Part shown: positions 53,788 through 61,835 of the stretch, piece by piece | How the letters are laid out: each line of letters opens with the position of its first letter | Numbering within the stretch: the stretch's first letter is position 1 | DNA from: Guyparkeria sp. SCN-R1 | GTDB taxonomy: Bacteria; Pseudomonadota; Gammaproteobacteria; Halothiobacillales; Halothiobacillaceae | Assembly (NCBI RefSeq): GCF_003932495.1 | Contig: NZ_QZMT01000013.1 | Coordinates: 1 to 64,000 of the forward strand | Direction of reading: 5' to 3' | Length of the DNA: 64,000 nt | Notes under the pieces: model-generated | The model's input: the letters and a program-made list of their open reading frames with translations, nothing else | The model's database searches: none | What the model was told of the DNA's origin: nothing | Made by a program: the position numbers and the translations under genes

Positions 53788-54810
53788 ATGGACATTCGCG
53801 AAGCCATTGCCCGCACCGTCGACCGTCATGACCTGAGCCGCGAGCAGATGTACGCGGTCATGCACCAGATCATGGCCGGCGAGGCCACGCCGGTGCAGGT
53901 CGCCGGCCTGATGGTCGCGCTGCGCATGAAGGGTGAGACCATCGACGAGATCACGGCCGCCGCCGAGGTGATGCGTGAGCTGGCGGTGGGTGTGCAGGTC
54001 GACGTGCCGCACCTGGTCGACATCGTCGGTACCGGCGGCGACGGCTCGGCGCTGTTCAATGTCTCGACCGCCTCGAGCTTTGTGGTCGCCGCGGCCGGCG
54101 GTCACGTCGCCAAGCACGGCAACCGCTCGGTCACCAGCCGTTCGGGTAGTGCCGACATGCTCGAAACCGCCGGCGTGAACCTCGAGGTCGACAGCGATTG
54201 CGTCGCCCGTTGCGTGCGCGAGCTGGGCATCGGCTTCATGTTCGCCCCGCGCCACCACGGCTCGATGCGCCACGCCGCCGTGCCGCGCAAGGAGCTGGGG
54301 GTGCGCACGCTGTTCAATGTCCTTGGGCCCCTGACCAACCCGGCCGGCGCGCCGGCGATGCTGCTGGGCGTCTACAGCAGCGACTGGCTCGAACCGCTGG
54401 CCGAGGTGATGCAGCGCCTCGGCGCGCGCCACGTGCTGGTGGTGCACAGCCACGACGGCCTTGACGAGATCTCGCTGGCCGAGGCGACCGAGGTGGCCGA
54501 GCTGAAAGACGGCACGGTGCGTCGGTTCCGCGTCGAGCCGGAGGACTTCGGCATCACGCGCCAGCCGCTCGACCGCCTGATCGTCGATGGCCCCGAGCAG
54601 AGTGTCGCCTGCGTGCGTGCCGCCCTGGGCGGCGAAGCCGGTCCGGTTGCGGACATGATCGCGCTCAATGCCGGGGCGGCGATCTACGCCGCGGATCTGG
54701 CCGAGGATCTGGTTGCCGGCGTGGCCACCGCCCAGCGGTTGCTGGCCGAGGGGCGCGCGCTGGACAAGCTTGAGCAGCTGGTCGCCATGACCCGGGCCTG
54801 CCACGCTTGA
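53788..54810 (+). CDS. trpD: Anthranilate phosphoribosyltransferase
   Basis: A 340-residue enzyme that joins anthranilate to PRPP in tryptophan synthesis. It starts MDIREAIARTVDRHDLSREQ. The PRPP loop is VGTGGDGSALFNVSTASSFV, then HVAKHGNRSVTSRSGSADML, and NVLGPLTNPAGAPAML follows. trpC is 68 bases downstream. No trpE or trpG is present upstream; the preceding gene is unrelated. Confidence 0.97.
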   Translation: MDIREAIARTVDRHDLSREQMYAVMHQIMAGEATPVQVAGLMVALRMKGETIDEITAAAEVMRELAVGVQVDVPHLVDIVGTGGDGSALFNVSTASSFVVAAAGGHVAKHGNRSVTSRSGSADMLETAGVNLEVDSDCVARCVRELGIGFMFAPRHHGSMRHAAVPRKELGVRTLFNVLGPLTNPAGAPAMLLGVYSSDWLEPLAEVMQRLGARHVLVVHSHDGLDEISLAEATEVAELKDGTVRRFRVEPEDFGITRQPLDRLIVDGPEQSVACVRAALGGEAGPVADMIALNAGAAIYAADLAEDLVAGVATAQRLLAEGRALDKLEQLVAMTRACHA

Positions 54811-54878
54811 TACGTGTCTGATATTGCCCGGTCGGGGATGGAGTCGTCCTCGGCCAACCCACCCATTTATTCCCGGTC

Positions 54879-55697
54879 GTGACTGCCGTGACTGATACCC
54901 CCGATATCCTGAAAAAGATCATTGCCCGCAAGCGCGTCGAGGTGGTCGCTGCCCGCCAGGTGACCCCGCCGACCGTGATGGAAGACCAGGCGCTGGCCGC
55001 CGATCGTCCGCGCGGCTTCGAGCGTGCGATCGAGAGCCGGGTGGCCGAAAAGCGCCCGGCGGTAATCGCCGAAATCAAAAAGGCCTCGCCCAGCCGCGGT
55101 GTGCTGCGCGACCCGTTCGACCCTGTGGCCATCGCCAAGAGCTACCAGAAGGGCGGGGCGGCCTGCCTGTCGGTGCTGACCGATCGCGACTTCTTCCAGG
55201 GCGATGCCGAGTACCTCAAGGCGGCCCGCGCCGCTTGCCGCCTGCCGGTGCTGCGCAAGGACTTCCTGATCGAGCCCTACCAGGTCGACGAGGCGCGCGC
55301 GATGGGTGCCGACTGCGTACTGCTGATCGCTGCGGCGCTCGACGACGAGACGATGCATGCCCTGCACGACCGCGCCCGCCACTGGGGCATGGACGTACTG
55401 GTCGAGGTGCACGATCACGACGAGCTGCTGCGGGCGCTCCAGCTGGATACCCGACTGATCGGCATCAACAACCGTGACCTGCGCAGCTTCGATGTCAGCC
55501 TGGACGTGACCCTCGAGTTGCTGCACGACATCCCGGACGACCGGCTGGTGGTCACGGAAAGCGGCATCCTCGGTATCGAGGACGTGCGGCGCATGCGCAG
55601 CCACGACGTGCATGCCTTCTTGGTGGGTGAGGCGTTCATGCGCGCCGAGGACCCGGGCGAGGCGCTGGCGGAACTGTTCGAACTCAACCAGTCGTAA
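54879..55697 (+). CDS. trpC: Indole-3-glycerol phosphate synthase
   Basis: A 272-residue TIM barrel that closes the indole ring of CdRP with loss of CO2. Catalytic elements are [36 protein letters not shown] and VTESGI. The start is GTG at 54879 or the in-frame GTG at 54888; no strong Shine-Dalgarno decides. It is the monofunctional form, not fused to trpF. Confidence 0.96.
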   Translation: MTAVTDTPDILKKIIARKRVEVVAARQVTPPTVMEDQALAADRPRGFERAIESRVAEKRPAVIAEIKKASPSRGVLRDPFDPVAIAKSYQKGGAACLSVLTDRDFFQGDAEYLKAARAACRLPVLRKDFLIEPYQVDEARAMGADCVLLIAAALDDETMHALHDRARHWGMDVLVEVHDHDELLRALQLDTRLIGINNRDLRSFDVSLDVTLELLHDIPDDRLVVTESGILGIEDVRRMRSHDVHAFLVGEAFMRAEDPGEALAELFELNQS

Positions 55698-55707
55698 GGG
55701 AGTGGTG

Positions 55708-56130
55708 ATGAAGGCACGAGTGAAATGGGTCGACGGCATGGCGTTCATGGCCGAGGCCGACAGCGGGCACGCCATCGTCATGGACGGCGCGCCGGAGATC
55801 GGCGGTCGTAACGCCGGGCCGCGACCGATGGAGATGGTGTTGATGGGGCTGGGCGGCTGCACCGCCATCGACGTGATGATGATCCTGGGCAAGCAGCGCG
55901 AGCCGGTGGAAGACTGCTGGATCGAGCTGTCCGCCGAGCGGGCGGATGTGAAGGCGCCCAAGGTGTTCACCACCATTCATACCCGTTACGTGGTGGTCGG
56001 TCGCGGGCTGGACCCGAAGAAGGTCGAGCGGGCGGTGAACCTGTCGGCGGAGAAGTACTGCTCCGTGTCGGCGATGCTGCGCGACTCGGTCGAGCTGACG
56101 CATGACTTCGAGATTCGCGAGCCGGAGTAG
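55708..56130 (+). CDS. OsmC family protein
   Basis: A 140-residue OsmC/Ohr-fold protein. The reactive Cys pair is C51 (LGGCTAIDV) and C118 (EKYCSVSAM), the layout of thiol-dependent peroxidases, closer to the YhfA subgroup than to Ohr. The role in peroxide or reactive-sulfur detoxification is inferred. The ATG at 55708 has GGGAG upstream and lies ten bases after trpC, so it is probably cotranscribed with it. Confidence 0.9.
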   Translation: MKARVKWVDGMAFMAEADSGHAIVMDGAPEIGGRNAGPRPMEMVLMGLGGCTAIDVMMILGKQREPVEDCWIELSAERADVKAPKVFTTIHTRYVVVGRGLDPKKVERAVNLSAEKYCSVSAMLRDSVELTHDFEIREPE

Positions 56131-56184
56131 CGGGCACCCCGGAGAGCCGCTGTGCCACCCGATTGTGGCGTCGCGTGCGGACTC

Positions 56185-56331
56185 GGGACATCCCTGTCCC
56201 TCGCAAGCGCAAGCAAGGCTTGCGTCCGGAATGGCTCCCGGCCATTCCGTCGCTCGCTCCTCTCGATTCGCCGAGATCGAGTCGAGACGTACGAAGTGCG
56301 CTCGGAGAGTGCCGGCCAAGGATGGCCGGCA
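56185..56331. repeat. Cluster of five perfect hairpins
   Basis: Stems with no mismatch: GGGACA/TGTCCC (56185-56190, 56195-56200); CGCAAGC/GCTTGCG (56208-56214, 56218-56224); CGGAATGGC/GCCATTCCG (56227-56235, 56241-56249); CTCGAT/ATCGAG (56262-56267, 56276-56281); TGCCGGCCA/TGGCCGGCA (56310-56318, 56323-56331). Loops are three to eight bases. No T run follows any. This is far denser than in any other spacer here and suggests a dispersed palindromic element or a structured RNA. Confidence 0.75.
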
Positions 56332-56451
56332 TCCGCCTATCTAACGATATGTCTCGTCCCTCGCTCCGCGGCTCCTTGCACTCGGGCGGCTCGCGACGGT
56401 TCTCCGGGGCGCCCGCCCCAGTCGGTATCTCGCGGTGGGCGCCGGCCGTTG

Positions 56452-56481
56452 GTGACAAGCCTCGGGGGAGCGGTTTACACT
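56452..56481 (+). promoter_or_regulatory. Promoter of speD
   Basis: GTGACA (56452-56457), an 18-base spacer and TACACT (56476-56481). The ATG is 88 bases downstream, so the leader is of moderate length. No polyamine-responsive element was identified. Confidence 0.5.
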
Positions 56482-56568
56482 TTGCGGCAATCACATGTCG
56501 TCGGTTTTACGTGCGACGCATCTACACGCCCGGCCGGCAGGTCGGGCGCTTTGTTTCAGGGGGTAGTC

Positions 56569-57405
56569 ATGGGTGAGCCGTCGGTCACCTTGCACGGGTT
56601 CAACAACCTCAGCAAGACGCTGAGCATGTCGATATTCGACATCTGTTATGCCAAGACCCGGGCACAGGTCAACGAGTACATCGCCTACATCGACGAGGTC
56701 TACGACGCCGACCGGCTGACCCAGATCCTGACGGATGTCACCGAGATGATCGGGGCGAACATCCTCAATGTCGCCCGGCAGGACTACGAGCCGCAGGGGG
56801 CGTCGGTGACCATCCTGATCTCCGAGGAGCCGGTGATCGCCGAGGGCATCGACTACCACGAGGAGCCGGGACCGTTGCCGGGGGATGGCGAGCTGGCCCG
56901 TGATTCGGTGGTGGCGCACCTCGACAAGAGCCACATCACGGTGCACACCTACCCGGAGAGCCACCCGGAAAACGGCATCTCCACCTTTCGGGCCGACATC
57001 GACGTGTCCACCTGCGGGCGGATTTCGCCGCTACGCGCGCTCAATTACCTGATCCACAGCTTCGATTCGGACATCGTGACGCTTGATTACCGCGTGCGTG
57101 GCTTTACCCGCGACGTGCATGGCAAGAAGCACTTCATGGATCACGAGATCAACTCGATCCAGAACCACATGTCCGAGGACACGCGCGAGCGCTACCAGAT
57201 GATCGACGTGAACGTGTACCAGGAGAACATCTTCCACACCAAGATGCTCCTGAAGGACTTCGATCTGGACAACTACCTGTTCGGCCACGGCACCGACGAC
57301 TACAGCCCGCAGGTCTGCAACCGCATCGAGAAGGCGTTGAAGAAGGAGATGTACGAGATCTTCTATGGCCGGAACCTGGCCGATGCGGACGTTCCTTCCG
57401 GCTGA
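56569..57405 (+). CDS. speD: S-adenosylmethionine decarboxylase proenzyme
   Basis: A 278-residue pyruvoyl enzyme of the E. coli class (264 residues there) that supplies decarboxylated SAM for spermidine. Self-cleavage before Ser121 in [14 protein letters not shown] yields the pyruvoyl group. [20 protein letters not shown] and [20 protein letters not shown] are typical. The ATG at 56569 follows GGGGGTAG. It converges on the next gene with an 11-base gap. No spermidine synthase is in the window. Confidence 0.97.
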   Translation: MGEPSVTLHGFNNLSKTLSMSIFDICYAKTRAQVNEYIAYIDEVYDADRLTQILTDVTEMIGANILNVARQDYEPQGASVTILISEEPVIAEGIDYHEEPGPLPGDGELARDSVVAHLDKSHITVHTYPESHPENGISTFRADIDVSTCGRISPLRALNYLIHSFDSDIVTLDYRVRGFTRDVHGKKHFMDHEINSIQNHMSEDTRERYQMIDVNVYQENIFHTKMLLKDFDLDNYLFGHGTDDYSPQVCNRIEKALKKEMYEIFYGRNLADADVPSG

Positions 57406-57416
57406 TCGGCGGTTGA

Positions 57417-58679
57417 TCAGCGGCTCGCGGCGGCGATCGACTCGGCGAGCAACTCCACCGGCTGCTTGACGACCAGCTTCGCGCCCGCCGCGAGGTGGGT
57501 CGCGCAGCCGACATTGGCGCTGACCACCAGATCGGGCGCCAGCTGTTTGATGGATGCGAGTTTCGGCTCGCGCAGGCGCTCGGCCTGTTCCGGGTAGAGC
57601 AACACGTGCATCCCGGCCGCCCCGCAGCAACGCGCGTTGCCGTCGATCTCCAGTAATTCGAGTCCCGGGATGGCTTCGAGCAGCCGTCGACTGACATCGG
57701 GTTGCGCCAGGTGATTGCGCTGGCTGCATGGGGTGTGCAGCGCGACGCGGTGGTCGAGTCTCGCCAGGCGGGGCCATTCTGCCGGCTCGCGCTCGAGCAA
57801 CCACTCGGTGATCTCGCGGATCGTCAGGCCGTGCGAGGCCGGCAAGGCGGCAAGTTCGGCCGAGCAGGCCGTGCCCACCACGATTATCTCGTCGACGCCG
57901 GCCGCCTTGAATGCGGCCGCGTTGCGTTCGCGCTGGCGAGCCGCCGCTTCGGGCTCTCCGCTGTGGGCATGCATGGCGCCGCAGCAGATCTGATCCCTCG
58001 GTATGACGGGTTGGTAGCCGAACGCGGTGATGGCCGCTCGGGCGGCGGCCACGGCGGGGGCGTTCATGGCCGCGCCGGTGCAGCCCATGAATAGGCCCAC
58101 CCGCCCACGGTATGACTTCGGCTCCTGGGTCGATGCCTGCGGTGGTGTGGCGTGGCTCAGCTGGCGGGGCAGGGCGCGACCCATCGGCCCGGCCAGTCGA
58201 CGTGCCATGCCACCCAGTCCCAGTCGTTGCATGCCGCGATACACCTGCCAGGCCATGCCGAGGCGTCGACGCCTTGTCAGCAGTTGGTCGCGCAGCAGGC
58301 GCCAGAACCACGCCTCGCCTCGCGGGTGCGTGGCGGGTGCCGACTCCTGGGCCAGGCGTGTTCGGCCGTTGTCGATCAGCCGTCCGTAAGCGACCCCCGA
58401 GGGGCAGACGGTCTCGCAGGCGCGGCAGGTCAGGCAGGTGTCCAGGTGCCGGCTGACATCGGCATCCGGTGGCAGCTCGCCCTGGCTGATGCCGAGCAAC
58501 AGGCTGATCCGCCCGCGAGGGCCATCGGCCTCGTTGTGGGTCAGGGAGAAGGTGGGGCAGTGCGGCACGCAGATCCCGCACATCACGCAGTCGAGCGCAT
58601 CCGACTGGATGGCCTGGTCGAGCGTGGTCGATGGGGGCTGGCCCGCGGAGGCGGTCGGGTTGGGCGAGTTCATGTTCAA
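57417..58679 (-). CDS. (Fe-S)-binding protein, GlcF-like (glycolate oxidase iron-sulfur subunit type)
   Basis: A 420-residue electron-transfer protein. Two ferredoxin-type clusters use C31, C34, C37, C41 and C82, C85, C88, C92. Two CCG domains follow, with ICCGAMHAHSGEPE and RCCGAAGMHVLLYPEQAERL. This layout fits GlcF, the Fe-S partner of the FAD subunits GlcD/GlcE that oxidise glycolate. No glcD or glcE is adjacent, so the flavoprotein partner must lie elsewhere and the substrate is uncertain. Confidence 0.85.
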   Translation of the reverse strand: MNMNSPNPTASAGQPPSTTLDQAIQSDALDCVMCGICVPHCPTFSLTHNEADGPRGRISLLLGISQGELPPDADVSRHLDTCLTCRACETVCPSGVAYGRLIDNGRTRLAQESAPATHPRGEAWFWRLLRDQLLTRRRRLGMAWQVYRGMQRLGLGGMARRLAGPMGRALPRQLSHATPPQASTQEPKSYRGRVGLFMGCTGAAMNAPAVAAARAAITAFGYQPVIPRDQICCGAMHAHSGEPEAAARQRERNAAAFKAAGVDEIIVVGTACSAELAALPASHGLTIREITEWLLEREPAEWPRLARLDHRVALHTPCSQRNHLAQPDVSRRLLEAIPGLELLEIDGNARCCGAAGMHVLLYPEQAERLREPKLASIKQLAPDLVVSANVGCATHLAAGAKLVVKQPVELLAESIAAASR

Positions 58680-58779
58680 AGAGTGCAGTGGCCCGGTGGG
58701 GTGGTCAAGGCGCCGTGCCCGTTGTGGCGAGCCGTTGGGCGACGCGCCGACGGGGCGGGAAGAAAATGCAGGGCGGGGG

Positions 58780-58807
58780 TTGACGACCCGTGGAGTATTA
58801 GTATATC
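58780..58807 (+). promoter_or_regulatory. Promoter of a short transcript upstream of rplM
   Basis: TTGACG (58780-58785), a 16-base spacer and TATATC (58802-58807), or ATATCT with 17 bases. The predicted start is near 58814, about 40 bases before a strong terminator hairpin. Confidence 0.55.
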
Positions 58808-58813
58808 TTGATA

Positions 58814-58877
58814 CCGTGAATTGCTTATCCTCCTTTGGTGGTTCTTGTTGTTGCCGGCTCCTGCCGGCATTTTTTTT
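58814..58877 (+). ncRNA. Candidate small RNA or attenuated leader upstream of rplM
   Basis: A promoter (58780-58807) and an intrinsic terminator (58852-58877) bound a unit of about 64 bases. TCCTCCTTT (58828-58836) is a perfect complement of an extended Shine-Dalgarno, AAAGGAGGA. The 3' end is a 7 bp stem plus eight U, suited to Hfq. An alternative is a leader peptide: a GTG at 58816 opens a frame reading [18 protein letters not shown], with three consecutive Cys codons just before the terminator stem. Expression is not shown. Confidence 0.45.
58852..58877 (+). terminator. Intrinsic terminator of the short transcript
   Basis: TGCCGGC (58852-58858) and GCCGGCA (58863-58869) form a perfect stem with loop TCCT, followed by eight T residues (58870-58877). 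No annotated gene ends just before it on this strand. Confidence 0.85.
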
Positions 58878-58914
58878 GCCTGGAATATCTCCAAGGAAGA
58901 ATTGAATGCTTTTG

Positions 58915-58943
58915 GGCGCGGAAAGTCCTTCGCTTTCCGCGCC
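58915..58943 (+). other. Perfect 11 bp hairpin before a second promoter-like -10
   Basis: GGCGCGGAAAG (58915-58925) and CTTTCCGCGCC (58933-58943) pair exactly around TCCTTCG. A good -10, TATACT (58953-58958), follows with a poor -35. The hairpin lies between the short-transcript terminator and the rplM promoter and has no T run. Confidence 0.6.
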
Positions 58944-58997
58944 GATGCGTTTTATACTCCGCGGTTCTCCACGTTCGGGCCGGTTGAAAAATCGGCC

Positions 58998-59026
58998 TTG
59001 CGGGGTGCGATGCCTTCGGGTAGACT
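58998..59026 (+). promoter_or_regulatory. Promoter of rplM-rpsI
   Basis: TTGCGG (58998-59003), a 17-base spacer, TAGACT (59021-59026), then TCGCGCCCTC. Layout, -10 and discriminator are almost the same as at 67-95 before tRNA-Trp/secE. Confidence 0.78.
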
Positions 59027-59078
59027 TCGCGCCCTCTTGAAATCAATGTATCGCTTCTGGTTTGGGAGCTGTCGATCC

Positions 59079-59507
59079 ATGAAAACCTATTCCGCCAAGC
59101 CGGCCGAGGTCAAACGCGACTGGTACGTCATCGATGCATCCGGCAAAACGCTGGGTCGCCTGGCTACCGAGGTCGCCCGCCGCCTGCGTGGCAAGCACAA
59201 GGCCGAGTTCACCCCGCACGTCGATACCGGTGACTACATCGTTATCGTCAATGCGAAGGACATCAAAGTCACTGGCAAGAAGGCCAGCGACAAGATGTAT
59301 CACTTCCATACCGGGTTCATCGGCAACATGAAGCACTTCACCTTCGAGAAGCTGATGGAGCGTTCCCCGGAGCGCGTCATCGAGCTGGCCGTCAAGGGGA
59401 TGCTGCCGAAGAATGCGCTCGGTCGCCAGATGTACACCAAGCTCAAGGTCTACGCCAACGCCGAGCACAATCATCAGGCGCAACAGCCCCAGCCGCTCGA
59501 GATCTAA
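59079..59507 (+). CDS. rplM: 50S ribosomal protein L13
   Basis: A 142-residue early assembly protein, same length as in E. coli. It starts [20 protein letters not shown], which fixes the ATG at 59079; an open frame continuing upstream is not family-like. [20 protein letters not shown] is present. It forms an operon with rpsI, 12 bases later. Confidence 0.98.
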   Translation: MKTYSAKPAEVKRDWYVIDASGKTLGRLATEVARRLRGKHKAEFTPHVDTGDYIVIVNAKDIKVTGKKASDKMYHFHTGFIGNMKHFTFEKLMERSPERVIELAVKGMLPKNALGRQMYTKLKVYANAEHNHQAQQPQPLEI

Positions 59508-59519
59508 GAGAGACTACTC

Positions 59520-59912
59520 ATGGCAATGACACAGAATTACGGAACCGGTCGTCGCAAGAGATCCTCTGCACGGGTCTTCCTGCGTCCGGGTACCGGCAAC
59601 ATCACCATCAACGGCAAGAGCATCGAAGACTTCTTCGGTCGTGAAACTGCCCAGATGGTCGTTCGCCAGCCGCTGGAACTGCTGGAACTGGGCGACAAGT
59701 TCGACGTCGTCGCGACCGTTGCTGGCGGTGGCCCGAGCGGCCAGGCCGGTGCCGTTCGTCACGGTCTGACCCGTGCGCTGATGGACTATGACGAAGCACA
59801 CCGTCCGAAGCTGCGTGAAGCCGGCTTCGTGACCCGTGACGCTCGTCAGGTCGAGCGTAAGAAGGTCGGCCTGCGCAAGGCACGTCGTTCGGTACAGTTC
59901 TCCAAGCGCTGA
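59520..59912 (+). CDS. rpsI: 30S ribosomal protein S9
   Basis: A 130-residue head protein whose C-terminal tail SKR touches P-site tRNA. It starts [20 protein letters not shown]; another ATG two codons on (59526) is possible, but 59520 gives the usual length. [20 protein letters not shown] is diagnostic. It is closed by the terminator at 59948. Confidence 0.98.
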   Translation: MAMTQNYGTGRRKRSSARVFLRPGTGNITINGKSIEDFFGRETAQMVVRQPLELLELGDKFDVVATVAGGGPSGQAGAVRHGLTRALMDYDEAHRPKLREAGFVTRDARQVERKKVGLRKARRSVQFSKR

Positions 59913-59947
59913 TCCGACGCCTTGCCGGCCTCGAGCCGGCCACCTCG

Positions 59948-59974
59948 AAAGCCCCGCCCTCGTGCGGGGCTTTT
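59948..59974 (+). terminator. Rho-independent terminator of rplM-rpsI
   Basis: AAAGCCCCGC (59948-59957) and GCGGGGCTTT (59964-59973) form a perfect stem with loop CCTCGT, followed by T. Confidence 0.85.
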
Positions 59975-60260
59975 GCTTTGTCTGCTATTTGCTCTCACGG
60001 GGCTTGCCGGGGAGGGGAGGCATCGTCGCGGTCAGCGCGTAGGCTGCCGGCAGAAGATAAGCCTTGGGGTCAGAAAGGGGAGGGGTGCCGAGTGCCGATC
60101 GGGATTCGGCGATCCCGGGGGAAAGGCGCTAGCCCGGTGGTGCGTTGCCCGGTTATCCCTGGCCCCAAAGGTGGTTCTCGTTGGGGGCCGGCAAGCCGCC
60201 CGAGTGAAGGCGATGCCTTTGGCCCGGCGCGGTTTGCGTGCGCCGCGCGGGGCGGACGCC
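59975..60260. other. Spacer without recognised features
   Basis: GC-rich sequence between the rpsI terminator and the 3' end of the minus-strand gene at 60261. Open frames here are short and resemble nothing known. No tRNA, strong promoter or minus-strand terminator was seen. Confidence 0.5.
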
Positions 60261-61541
60261 TTAGTCTTCGAGTCTGATCCGGCGCAGGGTGTAGTCGCCA
60301 CCATGGTTGGCCATCACGAAGCCTTGGAAGGGATCGCGCAGGCTGTTGTCCTGCACGCTCAGCAGGTTCCGGCCGTCCACGCGAACCTGCATCTGTCCAT
60401 TCCGGTCACGGGTCCAGACGATGCCGTGGAACTGGCCGTCCTCGAGATCGAGTCTGCCGTCATGGCGGGCCACGACCTCGGCATTCCCGGAAAACAGCCG
60501 GATCAGGCTGAGTCCCGGCTGCGCACCGGCGGAGTAGATCAGGCGATAACCGGTGCCCTGGGGGCGGTTGCCCTGGAACAGCCCCACTGCCAGGCTGCCG
60601 GGACGCTGCTGGGAGGCGAAATCCAGTTCCATCCTGAACGCGTTGTCGACGGGGGCATTGACGAAGATCTCTGCCGGCTCCACGGCAGCGGGCGCCTCGT
60701 CCTGCCGGTCATTGCTCCGCTGATCGAGGATCATGCCCAGCACGGCCAGGCCGATCTCCTCCGGTCGGTCGGAGCTCAGGCCGCGCGAGTCGCGGTCGGT
60801 CACCTGTTGTGTGTCCACGATGCTGCGCAAGCCGTTCTGATCGACCTCGAATTTTCCGCTAAGCACCGTCCAGGCGGGATTGCGACGATAATCGCCGTCG
60901 CTGAAGTTGTCCCGCAGGGCAACCTCGGACGAGGTGTCGGGCGCGGCCACCTCGTCCGTCTCGGTCTGGCGCAAGCGTTGCAGCAGGTCGGTCGATGCGC
61001 GGCCGTTCTGAGAGATACCCATGTCGGCCTGGTACTGGTATATGGCGTTGCGGGTTCGGCTTCCCATGGCGCCATCCGTCGGACCGGCGTCGTAGCCGAG
61101 TCGATTGAGCTCGCGCTGAATCTCGACCACGGTTTCCTGATCCGACAGGGAATTGATGTCGGGCCGTGATTGCGAGCCCGCCGCCTCTTGCTGCCGCCAG
61201 TCCCGCGCCGCCTGCTGTGCCCTGGCGATCTGCGAGGACGTCATGCGTTCGGCCAGCGCATCTCGCGCGCCGGCGGCATGGCGGTGGCCGCGGGACGCGG
61301 CCAGGTTGTACCACTTGTGTGCCTGCACGAAATCCTGGGTGGTGCCGTTGCCGGCCGCATGCAGGCGACCCAGCATGTACTGGGCATCGGCATCCCCGCG
61401 TTTGGCCGCGTCACCGAATTGCTGCAATGCCTGGCGGTATTCCTGCTGCTCGAAGTGGCGCATGGCGTCGTTGAAATCGGCGCTGGCCAATCCGACGGAC
61501 CCGAGGAGGAGAAGAGTGAGTGCGAGTGTCTTGATGATCAC
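60261..61541 (-). CDS. Exported Sel1-repeat / peptidoglycan-binding protein with a C-terminal beta-rich domain
   Basis: A 426-residue protein. Residues 1-21 are a signal peptide (ALTLLLLGSVGLASA). Sel1-like repeats follow (about 22-115; AAKRGDADAQYMLGRLHAAG, AHKWYNLAASRGHRHAAGAR). Residues about 135-195 form a PG_binding_1 domain (ELNRLGYDAGPTDGAMGSRT). The C-terminal part (about 210-426) has alternating beta-strand patterns with FHGIVWTRDRNGQMQVRVDG, suggestive of a concanavalin-like sandwich. The start is GTG (61541), with GGAGGG six bases upstream. A cell-envelope scaffold role is inferred; the combination is not one I know. Confidence 0.8.
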   Translation of the reverse strand: MIIKTLALTLLLLGSVGLASADFNDAMRHFEQQEYRQALQQFGDAAKRGDADAQYMLGRLHAAGNGTTQDFVQAHKWYNLAASRGHRHAAGARDALAERMTSSQIARAQQAARDWRQQEAAGSQSRPDINSLSDQETVVEIQRELNRLGYDAGPTDGAMGSRTRNAIYQYQADMGISQNGRASTDLLQRLRQTETDEVAAPDTSSEVALRDNFSDGDYRRNPAWTVLSGKFEVDQNGLRSIVDTQQVTDRDSRGLSSDRPEEIGLAVLGMILDQRSNDRQDEAPAAVEPAEIFVNAPVDNAFRMELDFASQQRPGSLAVGLFQGNRPQGTGYRLIYSAGAQPGLSLIRLFSGNAEVVARHDGRLDLEDGQFHGIVWTRDRNGQMQVRVDGRNLLSVQDNSLRDPFQGFVMANHGGDYTLRRIRLED

Positions 61542-61757
61542 GGTGGTCCCTCCAGTGGACAGGCGTATCGTCCGCAACATCATGATGCTGGGGAGGTCAG
61601 GGAGGCCGTTGACTGAGGCCTCTTGCTCTTGGAGCGTAGCACTGAGGCGGGCAAGGTGCGTGATATAGCGTGCTTTTTTTCTGACCACGCGCAAAGCGTT
61701 TCCAGGCAAAGTGCAGTGCCCCCGTTTTCGGGTTGGAGGCATGGCGCTGTACAAAAA

Positions 61758-61790
61758 GAAAGGGCCGACGGCATTGCCATCGGCCCTTTC
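61758..61790 (-). terminator. Rho-independent terminator of bamD
   Basis: GAAAGGGCCGA (61758-61768) and TCGGCCCTTTC (61780-61790) pair exactly; on the minus strand a run of five T follows (61757-61753). It lies about 45 bases beyond the bamD stop and separates it from the Sel1 gene. Confidence 0.82.
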
Positions 61791-61835
61791 TTTTCTTGGC
61801 CCTGCCGGAAACCCGGCCGAGACGCATCACTCGCT

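Larger units (their letters stand above)
56131..56568. other. Intergenic region with dense hairpin cluster and speD promoter
   Basis: There is no credible gene in this 438-base stretch. It holds five perfect hairpins (56185-56331, listed separately), a GC-rich part without clear features (56350-56445), and the speD promoter (56452-56481). Weak open frames through it look like read-through of repeat sequence. Confidence 0.6.

Noticed and set aside
56163-56576. A 137-codon frame across the hairpin cluster upstream of speD
   Set aside because: It is Arg/Pro/Ser-rich repeat read-through that continues into the speD promoter, with no start signal.
59922-61169. A 415-codon plus-strand frame over the rpsI terminator and opposite the Sel1 gene
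   Set aside because: It runs through an intrinsic terminator and opposes a gene with signal peptide and domains; an antisense artefact.
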